A DNA stretch of 64,000 nucleotides from Acidovorax sp. 1608163 (GTDB lineage Bacteria; Pseudomonadota; Gammaproteobacteria; Burkholderiales; Burkholderiaceae_C), in NCBI RefSeq assembly GCF_003669015.1, contig NZ_CP033069.1:1677001-1741000 (forward strand). The letters run 5' to 3'. Positions 25,232 to 34,711 of the stretch are shown here, piece by piece (position 1 is the first letter of the stretch; the number at the start of each line of letters is the position of its first letter). The position numbers and the translations under genes were made by a program. The notes beneath the pieces are model-generated. The model saw only the letters and a program-made list of their open reading frames with translations, was not told the origin of the DNA and did no database searches.

Positions 25232-26692
25232 TCACGCCCCGTTGGGGGCCGGTGAGGGCCACCACACCAACACCCGCAGCCCTGGGCCATGCTCGCGCGC
25301 CTGCAACCGCAGTGTGCCCTGGTGCCGCTGCGCAATGGAGCGTGCGATGGCCAGCCCCAGCCCTGATCCAGGCGCCTTGGCTTGTGCTCCCCGCCGAAAG
25401 CGCTGGCCCAGTGTGGCGCGTTCTTCCTCGCTCAAACCAGGCCCGTCGTCTTCTACGCTCAGGCTCCAGCCCAGATCATCGCCAGCGGCTGCCAGTGTGA
25501 CCGTGCCGCCCGCCGGTGTGTAGGCAATGGCATTGGCGGCCAGGTTGGTCAGGGCCTCGCGCATCAGGTGGGCGTCTGCCATGGCCATATTGCGCGATGG
25601 CGATGGGGGGTGGATGCCAAAGTCAATGTGCTTGGCGCGGGCCTGGGGCAGCAGCTCCAGCGCCACGCTGCGCAGCAGGGCGGCCAAATCCATGGGGGTG
25701 CAGTCCAGGGCCGCCGTATCGCTGCGGCCCAGGGCCAGCAACTGCTGCGTGCTGCGCGTGGCGCGGGATATTTCTGCGCCCAGGGCTCCCAGCGTGCTCT
25801 GCACTGCGGCAGTGTCGGGCTCGCGCCGGGCGCAGTCGATCTGCATTTGCAAAGTGGTCAGGTGCGTGCGCAACTGGTGGGAGGCATCGTCCAAAAACTG
25901 GCGCTGCTGTGCAATCAGCGCCTGGCTGCGCGCCATGTGTTGGTTGACTGCCGAGACCAGTGGCAGGATGTCGGCAGGCAAGTCTTGGGGGGCGATCGGG
26001 TCCAGGTCTTCGGGGCTGCGGTCTTGCACCTCTTGCGCCAGACGGGCCAAGGGGCGCAGCGCCAAGGCCAGCGTGCCTGCAGAGCCCAGCACCATCAGCG
26101 CCAGGATCAATCCGTCGCGCAGTGCTGCGCGGCGCACAAACCGCTGGGTGAAATCCTGGCGCGACTGCGTGCTTTCCCCCACCTGCACCAAAACCCCTGG
26201 CGCAGCCTCTGCGGCAAAAACTGTGGACGGCGTGGGGCGCTGGTAGGCCACCAGCCGCAGCGATTCGCCAAAATAGCTGGCGTCGTAAAAGCGCGGCACG
26301 CCGGGCGCCAAGGGGTCCGGTGGCAGGGGCAAATCGGCGTTGCCCAGCTCAACCAGAGCATCGGAGGACGCCACGCGGAAATACACCGAGCCGCTGGCGG
26401 TCAGCTCAAAAAATTCGAGCATGCTGTAAGGCAGTTCGGCCGACAGCCCGCCCGACGCAGTCGATATGCCCGCATCAATGGCCTTGAGTGCCCCCAACAG
26501 CGAACGGTCATAGGCTGCATTGGCGGCTTCGAGGGCGTCGTGGCGTGTCATCCACAGCTCTAGCGCCGTGACCAGCGCCAAAAGAGGGAGCAGCACCAGT
26601 GCCAAGCGTTGCCACAGCCGGGTGCGGGGGCGCTGCCTGTGGGGCTGCGGCGGTGCCTTCTGCACCCCGGCGGCCTGTGGCATCGGCCGCAT
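25232..26692 (-). CDS. Sensor histidine kinase (TctE-like)
   Basis: A 486-residue sensor kinase. Residues 25-45 form the first membrane helix (LALVLLPLLALVTALELW), a periplasmic domain of about 150 residues follows, then a second helix (LILALMVLGSAGTLALALRP) and a HAMP-like linker. The phosphoacceptor His lies in FLDDASHQLRTHL; the ATPase shows the N box (ALTNLAANAIAYTP), G1 (VEDDGPGL) and G2 (GSGLGLAIA). The TctE N-terminal domain is recognisable. Its start is directly adjacent to the response regulator stop (no gap), so they are coupled. Probably responds to tricarboxylates or related acids together with the neighbouring receptor. Confidence 0.88.
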   Translation of the reverse strand: MRPMPQAAGVQKAPPQPHRQRPRTRLWQRLALVLLPLLALVTALELWMTRHDALEAANAAYDRSLLGALKAIDAGISTASGGLSAELPYSMLEFFELTASGSVYFRVASSDALVELGNADLPLPPDPLAPGVPRFYDASYFGESLRLVAYQRPTPSTVFAAEAAPGVLVQVGESTQSRQDFTQRFVRRAALRDGLILALMVLGSAGTLALALRPLARLAQEVQDRSPEDLDPIAPQDLPADILPLVSAVNQHMARSQALIAQQRQFLDDASHQLRTHLTTLQMQIDCARREPDTAAVQSTLGALGAEISRATRSTQQLLALGRSDTAALDCTPMDLAALLRSVALELLPQARAKHIDFGIHPPSPSRNMAMADAHLMREALTNLAANAIAYTPAGGTVTLAAAGDDLGWSLSVEDDGPGLSEEERATLGQRFRRGAQAKAPGSGLGLAIARSIAQRHQGTLRLQAREHGPGLRVLVWWPSPAPNGA

Positions 26693-27358
26693 TCAGTCGC
26701 ACTCCAGTGCGTAGCCCAACCCTCGCAGGGTGGTGATGCGCACGCCGCTGCCCTCCAGGCGTTTGCGCAGTCGGTGCACAAACACCTCCACGGCTTCGGG
26801 GTGCACGTCCTCGTCGTCCGAGAAGACGCGGTCCAGAATCTGTTGTTTGGAAAAAGGCTCGCCACTGCGCTGCACCAGCACCCGCAGCACCGCTTGCTCG
26901 CGGGGTGACAGGGGCAGGGGGGCGCCTTGCAGTGTGAACTGCTTGCGGGCGCTGTCGTACACCAGCGACCCGCAGGCCAGGCGCGGGTGCTCGGTGCCGC
27001 GCGCGCGGCGCACCAGGGCATGCAGTCGCGCCTCCAGCTCGGCCAGCTCGAAGGGTTTGGCCAAAAAATCATCGGCCCCGGCGTTGAGCGAGCGCACGCG
27101 CTCTTCCAGTGAGCTGCGGGCCGTCAGGATCAGTGCGGGCAAGCGCTGATCGCGTTCGCGCAGGCGCTGCAACACGGTCTGCCCGTCCAGTCCTGGCAGC
27201 CCCAGGTCCAGCACCAGCGCGTCGTAGTCTGACTGCTGCAGTGCCCGGTCGGCCAGGCGCCCATCGGTCACCCATTCGACCTGAATGCCTGCGTGCTCCA
27301 GCGCACGGCTGAGCCAGGTGCCCAGGCTGTGTTCGTCTTCGGCCAAAAGGATGCGCAT
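26693..27358 (-). CDS. OmpR-family response regulator (TctD-like)
   Basis: A 221-residue response regulator: receiver domain 1-115 with the acidic pocket AEDE near residue 8, phosphorylated Asp in ALVLDLGLPGLDG and conserved Lys in DDFLAKPF, then a winged-helix DNA-binding domain from about 125 (LPLSPREQAVLRVLVQRSGE and VEVFVHRLRKRLEGSGV, TLRGLGYALE). The gene partners the sensor kinase with which it is contiguous. Likely targets are transport genes for the sensed acid, possibly the divergent or neighbouring Bug receptor genes. The kinase and receptor genes follow in the same operon. Confidence 0.9.
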   Translation of the reverse strand: MRILLAEDEHSLGTWLSRALEHAGIQVEWVTDGRLADRALQQSDYDALVLDLGLPGLDGQTVLQRLRERDQRLPALILTARSSLEERVRSLNAGADDFLAKPFELAELEARLHALVRRARGTEHPRLACGSLVYDSARKQFTLQGAPLPLSPREQAVLRVLVQRSGEPFSKQQILDRVFSDDEDVHPEAVEVFVHRLRKRLEGSGVRITTLRGLGYALECD

Positions 27359-27578
27359 GATGGGGCGATGCTACCGTTTGTGCGGATGGCGTAGCGCTTG
27401 CATCCAGCGGTGGGCCATTCAACGCTGCACGGCGCGCAAGCGCCAGCAGTCAGCCTGCGACCACGCGCTGCCCAGGTCAGGCAGCCGTGCAAGGGCCGCG
27501 CCGCCGCACTGGCTGCATCCCCCTTCCCGACTCGCGCAGCGGGGCGAGAGAAGGGGGAAACGCGAAGCGGCTCAGGGG

Positions 27579-28583
27579 TTAATCGGGTTTGACCTTGGCG
27601 CGCAGCAGCACTTTCTTCCAGCGCTCTTGCTCAGCGGCGATGAACTGCGCAAATTGTGCCGGTGTACCGCCAATGGCCTCTGCCGCATCGGCGTTGAGCC
27701 GCTCCAGCGATGCAGGGGCCTTGACGGCTTTCATGGTCTCTGCTGAGAGCTTGTCGAGGTTGGCGGCAGGCATGTTGGCAGGCGCGAGCATGCCGTACCA
27801 CTGTGTCATCTCAAACCCCGGAAAGCCTTGCTCTGCCACGGTTGGAACATCGGGCAACTGCGGCAACCGCTTGGCTGAGCCTGTGGCAATGCAGCGCACT
27901 TTGCCGGATTTGATGAACGGCAACATGGCGGCTGCGCCCACGGCCGAAGCCTCAAGGCGGCCCGACAGCAGGTCGGTCATCATGGGGCCGGTGCCGCGGT
28001 AGGGCACGTGCAACATGAACAGATCGGCCGTCATCTTCAGGTATTCAAACGCTAGGTGGCCGGCACTGCCATTGCCCGCAGACCCGTAGCTGAGCTTGCC
28101 GGGGTTCTTCTTGGCGTAAGCAATGAATTCTTTGAGATTCTTCACCGGCACATCGGGGTGCACCACGTACAGGCTGGGCACCTTGGCCAGCAGACTCACG
28201 GGCTTGAAGTCCTTGTTGGCGTCGTAGGGCAGCTTGTCAAAGATGAACGGGTTGACCGCCAGGGTGCCGATGTGGCCCAGGATGAGGGTGTGCTGGTCTT
28301 CAGCGCGTGCCACTTCCGACATGGCAATGTTGCCTGCCGCGCCCGGCTTGTTGTCCACGAACACGCTCTGACCGAGGGTTTTGGACAGCTCGGCCGCCGT
28401 GGAGCGCGCCACGATTTCAGAGCTGCCGCCGGGGGCAAAGGGCACGACAAAGCGCACTGACTTGCTGGGCCAGGCTGCTTGTGCAGAGGCCAAGGACGGC
28501 AGCAGGCCGCCCAGGGCCAGGGCAGAGCCTGTGCCCAGCCACTGGCGTCTTGTGGGGTGAAGGGAAGGGGTGTTTTTCAACAT
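27579..28583 (-). CDS. Bug family solute-binding protein (TctC-like)
   Basis: A 334-residue second Bug-type periplasmic receptor. The leader TRRQWLGTGSALALGGLLPS with an A-S-A site suggests Tat export. The mature domain has VRFVVPFAPGGSSEIVAR, the VDNKPGAAGNIAMSEVA strand and the SYGSAGNGSAGHLAFEYL ligand loop. The start at 28583 carries a AGGAGA ribosome site. It precedes the response regulator by 220 bases on the same strand, so it may be the first gene of the set or a separately controlled target. Ligand unknown; Bug proteins bind carboxylates such as citrate, glutarate or terephthalate. Confidence 0.88.
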   Translation of the reverse strand: MLKNTPSLHPTRRQWLGTGSALALGGLLPSLASAQAAWPSKSVRFVVPFAPGGSSEIVARSTAAELSKTLGQSVFVDNKPGAAGNIAMSEVARAEDQHTLILGHIGTLAVNPFIFDKLPYDANKDFKPVSLLAKVPSLYVVHPDVPVKNLKEFIAYAKKNPGKLSYGSAGNGSAGHLAFEYLKMTADLFMLHVPYRGTGPMMTDLLSGRLEASAVGAAAMLPFIKSGKVRCIATGSAKRLPQLPDVPTVAEQGFPGFEMTQWYGMLAPANMPAANLDKLSAETMKAVKAPASLERLNADAAEAIGGTPAQFAQFIAAEQERWKKVLLRAKVKPD

Positions 28584-28716
28584 GGTCTTGTCTCCTAGTG
28601 TTGTTGTGATGTGGTGGTAATGATGGCGCGGCTTGCCTTGGTCGTCCATGATGGGCGGAGTTCAGCAACGCTTGAAATCCAGAGCATGTTGCCGCGCGCT
28701 AGCTTTCGGAATGCTG

Positions 28717-31700
28717 TCAGTGTGGCGACTTTGCCGGGCTGCCATGGGGCCGTTCGGGCGCGGCCGTCCCAGACGCTGGTGCCTGTACCACGCGGTTGCG
28801 TCCGGTGTTCTTGGCTTCATAGAGCGCCGCATCGGCGCTGGCCAGCGTGCTGCCCGAGTGGGTGCCAACAGTGCAGGCGCCCACGCTCATGGTGACCCGA
28901 ATGGTCTGGCCCGTGTCGCTCAGTATCTGGCTTTGCTCCAGCGCGGCGCGCAGGCGCTCCGCAATTCCCAGACCCTCTGGTACGGTGGTGTCAGGCAGCA
29001 GCACCGCAAACTCTTCACCACCCAGGCGCCCGGCCATGTCGTCCTTGCGCAGCAGGTTGCCGCGCAGCAGCTTGGCCAGGTGCATGAGCACCTGGTCGCC
29101 CGTGGCGTGGCCCCAGGTGTCGTTCACCCGTTTGAAGTGGTCCAGGTCCAGCATCAGCACCATGGCCGGTGGGGCCCCATGGGCAATGTGGGTGATTTCT
29201 GCCTCCAGCCGGGCCATGAAGGCGCGCCGGTTGGGCAAGCTGGTGAGTGTGTCTGTGGTGGCCAGCCGCTCCAGTGTGCGTTCGTGGCGGCGGCGCTCGG
29301 TGATGTCTTGCGCCAGCCACAGCCTGCCCAGGTCGTCTCCCCGTCCGGTGCGCATCAGGATCAGGTCAATGCGTGTGGTGCGCCCGTCTTGCAAGGTGAC
29401 TTCATAGCTCGCACTGGAGCCCTCGTTGTGCGGGTTTTCGCGGGAGGGAAGCACGGCCCTGGCTTCGGGGGGCACCAGTGCCAGCAGCGCCTCGCGATCG
29501 CAGCCAACCAGGTCCTTGGAGCGCGCGGGCACGTTGAATAGATCGCACATGGCCTGGTTGATGACCACGGCGTTGCCTGCCTGGTTTTGCACCAGCACGC
29601 CACCCGGGAAGTGCTGAATCACCTCCAGCAAATGGGCCTGGGCGGTTGCCAGCGCCTCTTCCGTTTCGCGCCGCTCGGTGGTGTCCACCAGCGTCCACAC
29701 AATGTCACCTTCGGGGTGTTCTGGGTCCAGCGGTGTGCCACGCATCGAGAACCAGCGCAGCGCGCCGCTGGCCGTGCGCAGCAGGTATTCCACCTGCACC
29801 GCGCCGTGCAGGCGCACGGTGTCCACATATTGGCGAAACTGTGCGTAAGACGCTTCGTGGCGGTGCAGGGCCTGCGTGCTTTTGCCTTGCAAGGGCAGGC
29901 CGTCTTCCGAGAAGGTTTCCACTGCGCGTTGATTGGCCAGCGCAATGGTGCGCTCGGGGTGGTGATGAGCAGGGCTGCCGCTGCGTTGTCGAGCAGCGCA
30001 CGGCGCAGGTGAGCCTCCTGCATGCGTTGGGTGATGTCTGTCTGTGTACCGATCACCAGCGCCGACCGCCCTGCGGCGTCGGGGGCGACCTGGCCTCTGA
30101 TCTCCACCCAGCGCCACGTGCCTTCTTGGGTGCGCAGGCGCGCTTCCACGTCAAAAGGCTGTCCGAGCGCGACTTGGCGTTGCAGCGTGGTCAGCACGGA
30201 CGCGCGGTCGTCAGGGTGTACCAGGCGCTTCCAGGTGTTCACATGCAGGGGCGCTGGCAGAGTGGCATAGCCCAGGATTTCGTGGCAACGGGTGTCCATC
30301 AGGATGGTGTCGGAGTGCGTGTCCCACTCCCACAGCCCGTCTTGAACGGCCGCCATGGTCAGGCGCAGCCGGGCTTCGCTGCGGCGTAGCGTCTCCACCA
30401 TGGCGTGCTGCTCGGTCACATCGTGGATGTAGCCGTGCCACAGGGTGCTGCCATCGGGCTCACGCTCGGGGTTGGCTCTGCCCGCCAGCCAGCGGACTTC
30501 GCCATCAGGCCGTATTTGGCGCCATTCAAAGGACCAGGCCTCCAGCGTGTCTGCAGACTGCCGGATGCTGGCCGCCAGCCGATCCATGTCCTCTGGGTGC
30601 ACACTGGCAAAGGCTTGGTGTGCATCGGTTTGCGCCAGTTCGGGCGTGATGCCGTAGATGTCCATGATGCCTGGGCTGGCATAAGGAAAGCAGGCGCTGC
30701 CGTCCGTGCGCAGCCGGAACTGGTACACCGTGCCTGGCACCTGGGCCAGCAGTTTGGACAGGCGCATTTGCATCTCGGCGCGCGCGGCTTCCGCCTCATG
30801 CCGTTGGGTGACATCCAGGTAGGTGCCTGCGATGTGGGGCGTCGTCTCCATTGCATCTGGGTCCACCAGCTTTCCGCGCAGGTGCACCCAAATCCATTGG
30901 CCGCTTTGGTGCCGCAGCCGAGGTTCGGCTTCAAAGTAGTCCGTCTCGCCCCTTGCATGGGCTTGCAGCGCCTCGCGCCATTTGACCCAGTCGCTGGGGT
31001 GCATGAAGGCCTGCAATTGCTGCTGATTCAGTTGCTGGGCTTGCGGCGGCAATCCGAGCAAGGTGGGCCAGCGCACATCAAACTGCATCTCGTCTGCGCC
31101 CAAGGGCCAGTACCAAGTGCCCAGCTTACCGCCCTCCAGCGCCAGGCTGTAGCGTTGCTTGTGGCGCTGCAGCTGCGTGTGGTCCTGCTTTTGCCGGGCA
31201 AACAGAATGGCAATCCAGATGGCAGCCAACAGCAGGGCTCCGGTACCCAGTGCATTGCGCCAGCGGCTTTCTCGCACGGCAATGCGTGTAGTCGCCAAAG
31301 CTTGGTCGCGTCCCAGCCCTACGCTGACGACCAGGGGGTAGTTGGTCAGGCGCTGCCAGGCATACAGCCGCTCTATGCCATCGACAGAGGCGTGGCTTTG
31401 GTACTGCCCGCTGCTGCGCTCGGGGTGGCTCAGAAACTCGCTCTCAGGCGGCATGTTCTGGTCCAGCACCTCGCTTTGCAGATGGGAGCGCGCCAAATAG
31501 GCCCCGTCGGCGCGAACCAGCAGTGCCACGTCTTCGCCTTGAGTGAACACTTCACGGAAGTTGCGTGAGAGGTACTCTGGATTGACCGACAGCACCACCA
31601 CGCCACCAAAGCGTCCTTGGTGCTCCACCGGGTAAGACATTTGCACCGACCATTGGCCCGAGAGGCGCCCCAGGGTCGGACGGCTGATGTAAATGTGCTG

Positions 31701-32132
31701 CCCAGCGTTCAGCGTATGGACCTGAAAATGCGCACGGTCTTCGATCGAGACCGCATTGGTCTGTAGCCCGTCGGATGGGGTCAACGAGGAGTAGACGATC
31801 TGTCCATTGGCGGCTGCGACGGCAATCTGCAAGAGGCTGCCGGGCGGAAAAGTGGCCAACGCATTGCCTGCAGCCAACTGGAAGGCATGCTGCGGATCGC
31901 TTTCGTACAGCACTGCCAGGTTGCGTGCAAGATATTCAAGGCCGCCCATCAGCGTGCCCACTTGCACTGCCAACGTGCGCGAGACCTGGCTGGCCCGCAG
32001 TTCGGTCTGCGCCTGTGCAAAGGCGAGCTGATCACGTTGTTGGCCCAGAAGCTGCCACCAATAACCCGCACAGGCCAGCAGCAGCAATACCAGGGTGCCA
32101 ACAATGCGCCAGTGGGCGAGGATTTTTTTCAT
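28717..32132 (-). pseudogene. Multi-PAS diguanylate cyclase, interrupted by a one-base frameshift
   Basis: One gene read in two frames. The part from 32132 to about 29957 encodes a first membrane helix, a periplasmic Cache-like sensor, a second helix (LGTGALLLAAIWIAILFA) and three PAS domains plus the start of a fourth (RRALLDNAAAALLITTP). The part from about 29957 to 28717 continues it (ERTIALANQRAVETFSEDG) with a fifth PAS and a GGDEF domain. The active site is GGEEF with an inhibitory RxxD (RKDD) five residues upstream. Adding one C to the run at 29956-29959 (G4 on this strand) joins the frames into about 1138 residues. Sequencing error and true inactivation are both possible. It would make c-di-GMP in response to a periplasmic signal. 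Confidence 0.8.
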
Positions 32133-32331
32133 GGCGCACTTCCGGTGGGCGGCATGGGAGGGTGGGCTGGAGGCCCCGCAGTGCAGCCAAGGGCCTGGGC
32201 CAGGTCGCCTGCGGTAGGCAGTCTGGCCGTGGGCGGTGTACCGATGCACGCCGCATTCTGGGAGAGGACCGGTAGGCGGTCATTGGGCTGCATTGCTCCC
32301 AATTTTATCGCCGCGTAGCCGGTTGTAACGG

Positions 32332-32352
32332 GTCTTGATGTGAGATCAAGAC
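32332..32352. promoter_or_regulatory. Perfect 8-bp inverted repeat between dgc and hpnE
   Basis: GTCTTGAT and ATCAAGAC flank a 5-base centre (GTGAG). No T-run follows on either strand, so it is not an intrinsic terminator. It lies about 200 bases upstream of the cyclase start and 50 bases after the hpnE stop (both minus strand) and could be an operator or a degenerate repeat. Confidence 0.4.
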
Positions 32353-32400
32353 AGCGATCCCTGTCCATTCTTGGGGCGAATGCAGGGTATTTGATGCGGC

Positions 32401-33762
32401 TCAAGAAACGGCGGCGGAGGCTCGAATGGGGTTGCGGCCCAGCAGGTGTTGAGCCGCCTGCAGGCCGCTCATGGTTGCGCCTTCCAGCGTGGCTGGGTAG
32501 GGGCCTTCCGTGTAGTCACCCGCTGCGCACAAGCTGGGCAGCAGCGCCACGGCAGGGCGTTGCAGGGCAGGGGTGCAGGCGAAGGTGGCGCGTTTTTCCA
32601 CCACGGTCTGCAGGGGGATGAGTCCACTCAGATCCAGCTGGCGCTGCGCCTGTTGCAGCACTTGCTGCTCCAGCGTGGCGCGGTCTTGCTCGCTGGCACT
32701 CACGACAAAAGCCAGCAAGCCGGGTGGGCCACCCAGGTGGCTGCGGTCAAACACAAACTGTGCAGGCTCCTGCGGTGTTGGGCGCAGCGCCAGCATGGGC
32801 TGCGCCAAGGTGTGCCCCATGCCTGTCGTGTCTGCCGCGTGTGGAGCCAGGGCATACACGGTACCGATGGCCGTGAAGCGCAGTGCTTGGGCGGTGTCTG
32901 CCCACTGGGTCATCGGGGCTTGTGCTGCCTGAGGCATGCTGGGCAAGGCCACGCGCACCAGGCGGGCGGATTCGGTGCTGTGCGTGGCCAGTACCAGGGC
33001 GTCAAAAGGCACACCATCCACCAGCCAGCCTTCGGTGGCGCCGGTGTGGGTGTGCTGGAGTTGCTGCACACGCTGGCCGGTGTGCACGGTGGCGCCTTGC
33101 GTCGCCAGCCACCGGGCGGCAGCCTCGGGGAACAAGGCGCCCAGGTCCATGCGGGGTAGCAGCAGGTTGGAGCCCCCCCGGCCACTGAAGAGGCTGTCGC
33201 GCAGCACGCGCAAAAACACCTGTGCGCTGGCCTCGTGGGCCGGGGTGTTCAGGGCCGATACGCACAAGGGCTCAATGAACTCTTGCAGCAGGCGCGGCGT
33301 GAGGCCGTGGCACAGCTGCGCCACCGACCAGTGTGCGTCGCACTGAAACCCTCGGATTTGCCAGCCCGCACAGGCGCGCAGCAAGGCCAGCTTGTCGGTC
33401 CAGCGCCAGCCCCGGGCGCGGGCCACGCCCACCAGGGCGTCCCATGGCGGGGGCAGGTCAGGCAGTTGCAGCCCGGTCTGGTCAGCGTAGGTCAAGGCCA
33501 GCGGGGTGCGCAGCAAGGCGCTGGGCACATCAATGCCCACCGTGCGCATCAGGCCCAGGGTGTGGGTGTATGCACCGATCAGGATGTGCTGGCCGTTGTC
33601 GAGCGACAGTTCGGCGCCATCGGCCCCGGTCACAGGTACGCGCCGGGCCCGCCCGCCCAGGGTGCGCGCGGCTTCCAGTACGGTGACTTGGTTGCCGCCT
33701 TGCGCCAGCGCTACGGCGGCGGCCATGCCGGCCCAGCCACCGCCGATCACGGCCACGCGCAT
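32401..33762 (-). CDS. hpnE: Hydroxysqualene dehydroxylase
   Basis: A 453-residue FAD-dependent amine-oxidase-like enzyme. The Rossmann motif is VIGGGWAGMAAAV (residues 5-17), followed by VTVLEAARTLGGRARR. The C-terminal FAD strand reads AAGDYTEGPYPATLEGA, the usual end of HpnE and phytoene-desaturase-like proteins. HpnE reduces hydroxysqualene to squalene, the third step of the HpnCDE route to hopanoids. The ATG at 33762 shares one base with the hpnD stop (TGATG), proving the coupling and the identity of the pair. It needs HpnC, encoded about 4 kb away. Confidence 0.9.
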   Translation of the reverse strand: MRVAVIGGGWAGMAAAVALAQGGNQVTVLEAARTLGGRARRVPVTGADGAELSLDNGQHILIGAYTHTLGLMRTVGIDVPSALLRTPLALTYADQTGLQLPDLPPPWDALVGVARARGWRWTDKLALLRACAGWQIRGFQCDAHWSVAQLCHGLTPRLLQEFIEPLCVSALNTPAHEASAQVFLRVLRDSLFSGRGGSNLLLPRMDLGALFPEAAARWLATQGATVHTGQRVQQLQHTHTGATEGWLVDGVPFDALVLATHSTESARLVRVALPSMPQAAQAPMTQWADTAQALRFTAIGTVYALAPHAADTTGMGHTLAQPMLALRPTPQEPAQFVFDRSHLGGPPGLLAFVVSASEQDRATLEQQVLQQAQRQLDLSGLIPLQTVVEKRATFACTPALQRPAVALLPSLCAAGDYTEGPYPATLEGATMSGLQAAQHLLGRNPIRASAAVS

Positions 33763-34601
33763 CACATGCGCCCCAGGGCCTGGACCTTCCATGCCAGCCA
33801 GAACTTGCGCAGCGGCGTGAGGCGAATGCGCTGGTGCAGCACCTGGAAGTTCTCGTGCTCGATTTCCCGCAGCAAGGTGCGGTAGATGCTGGCCATCATG
33901 AGGCCAGGCTTTTGGGTGCGCCGGTCTGCCGCAGGCAGCATGGCCAGGGCTTCGTCGTACAGGCTGTGTGCACGTTCGGCCTGAAAGCGCATCAGGGCCG
34001 TGAACTTGTCGGAGTACTGGCGCTTGAGGATTTCGTGTGCTTTCACATCAAACTGCTGCAACTCACTCACGGGCAGGTAGATGCGGCCTAGCATGGCGTC
34101 TTCGCCCACGTCGCGGATGATGTTGGTGAGCTGGAACGCCAAGCCCAGGGTGTGGGCGTACTGCGTGGTGCGCTCGTCGGTCTGGCCAAAAATGCGCGCA
34201 GCAACCTCGCCCACAATGCCTGCCACCAAGTGGCAGTAGCCCTTGAGGCCCGCAAAATCAAGGTAGCGGGTTTGTTCCAGGTCCATCTGGCAGCCGTCGA
34301 TGACGGCTTGCAGGTGCCGCTGCTCAATCCCGTAGTCTTGGGTGTGCGGCATCAGGGCCTGCATCACCGGGTGGGTGGGCTGGCCGCCAAAGGCCTTGGC
34401 CACTTCGGCTTGCCACCAGGCGAGCTTGGTGCGCGCAACGCCCGGGTCAGAGACTTCGTCAACGACGTCATCGACTTCGCGGCAAAAGGCGTAGAACGCC
34501 GTGATGGCGGCGCGCCGTGGCGCTGGCAGGAACAAGAAGGCGTAATAGAAGCTGCTGCCCGAGGCGGCGGCTTTTTGTTGGACGTACTGTTCCGGTGTCA
34601 T
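33762..34601 (-). CDS. hpnD: Presqualene diphosphate synthase
   Basis: A 279-residue trans-isoprenyl diphosphate synthase of the squalene/phytoene synthase family. The first Asp-rich motif is DDVVDE (44-49) and the second is in NIIRDVGEDAMLGRIYLP. It condenses two farnesyl diphosphates to presqualene diphosphate, which HpnC converts to hydroxysqualene and HpnE to squalene. The start at 34601 precedes the conserved YVQQKAAASGSSFYYAF. Stop and hpnE start overlap by one base. The amino-acid receptor gene lies 110 bases upstream on the same strand and is metabolically unrelated. Confidence 0.92.
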   Translation of the reverse strand: MTPEQYVQQKAAASGSSFYYAFLFLPAPRRAAITAFYAFCREVDDVVDEVSDPGVARTKLAWWQAEVAKAFGGQPTHPVMQALMPHTQDYGIEQRHLQAVIDGCQMDLEQTRYLDFAGLKGYCHLVAGIVGEVAARIFGQTDERTTQYAHTLGLAFQLTNIIRDVGEDAMLGRIYLPVSELQQFDVKAHEILKRQYSDKFTALMRFQAERAHSLYDEALAMLPAADRRTQKPGLMMASIYRTLLREIEHENFQVLHQRIRLTPLRKFWLAWKVQALGRM

Positions 34602-34711
34602 GGGGCGGGATTGTCCCATGGGCTGCGGGGCCTGCATCCAAGATTTAGCGCTGTGCTGGCAGGCCCCACCCCTGGGGGGCAATTGCCAGCCACAGCGCAG
34701 CCGGGGCTTGT

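Noticed and set aside
29956..29959. Programmed frameshift in the diguanylate cyclase
   Set aside because: A programmed shift usually needs a slippery heptamer and a downstream structure or stimulatory site. The GGGG run alone does not look like one, and the fused protein is complete with a one-base fix.
32332..32352. Inverted repeat as a terminator of hpnE
   Set aside because: The stem is strong but no T-run follows on the minus strand, and the gap to the next gene is long.
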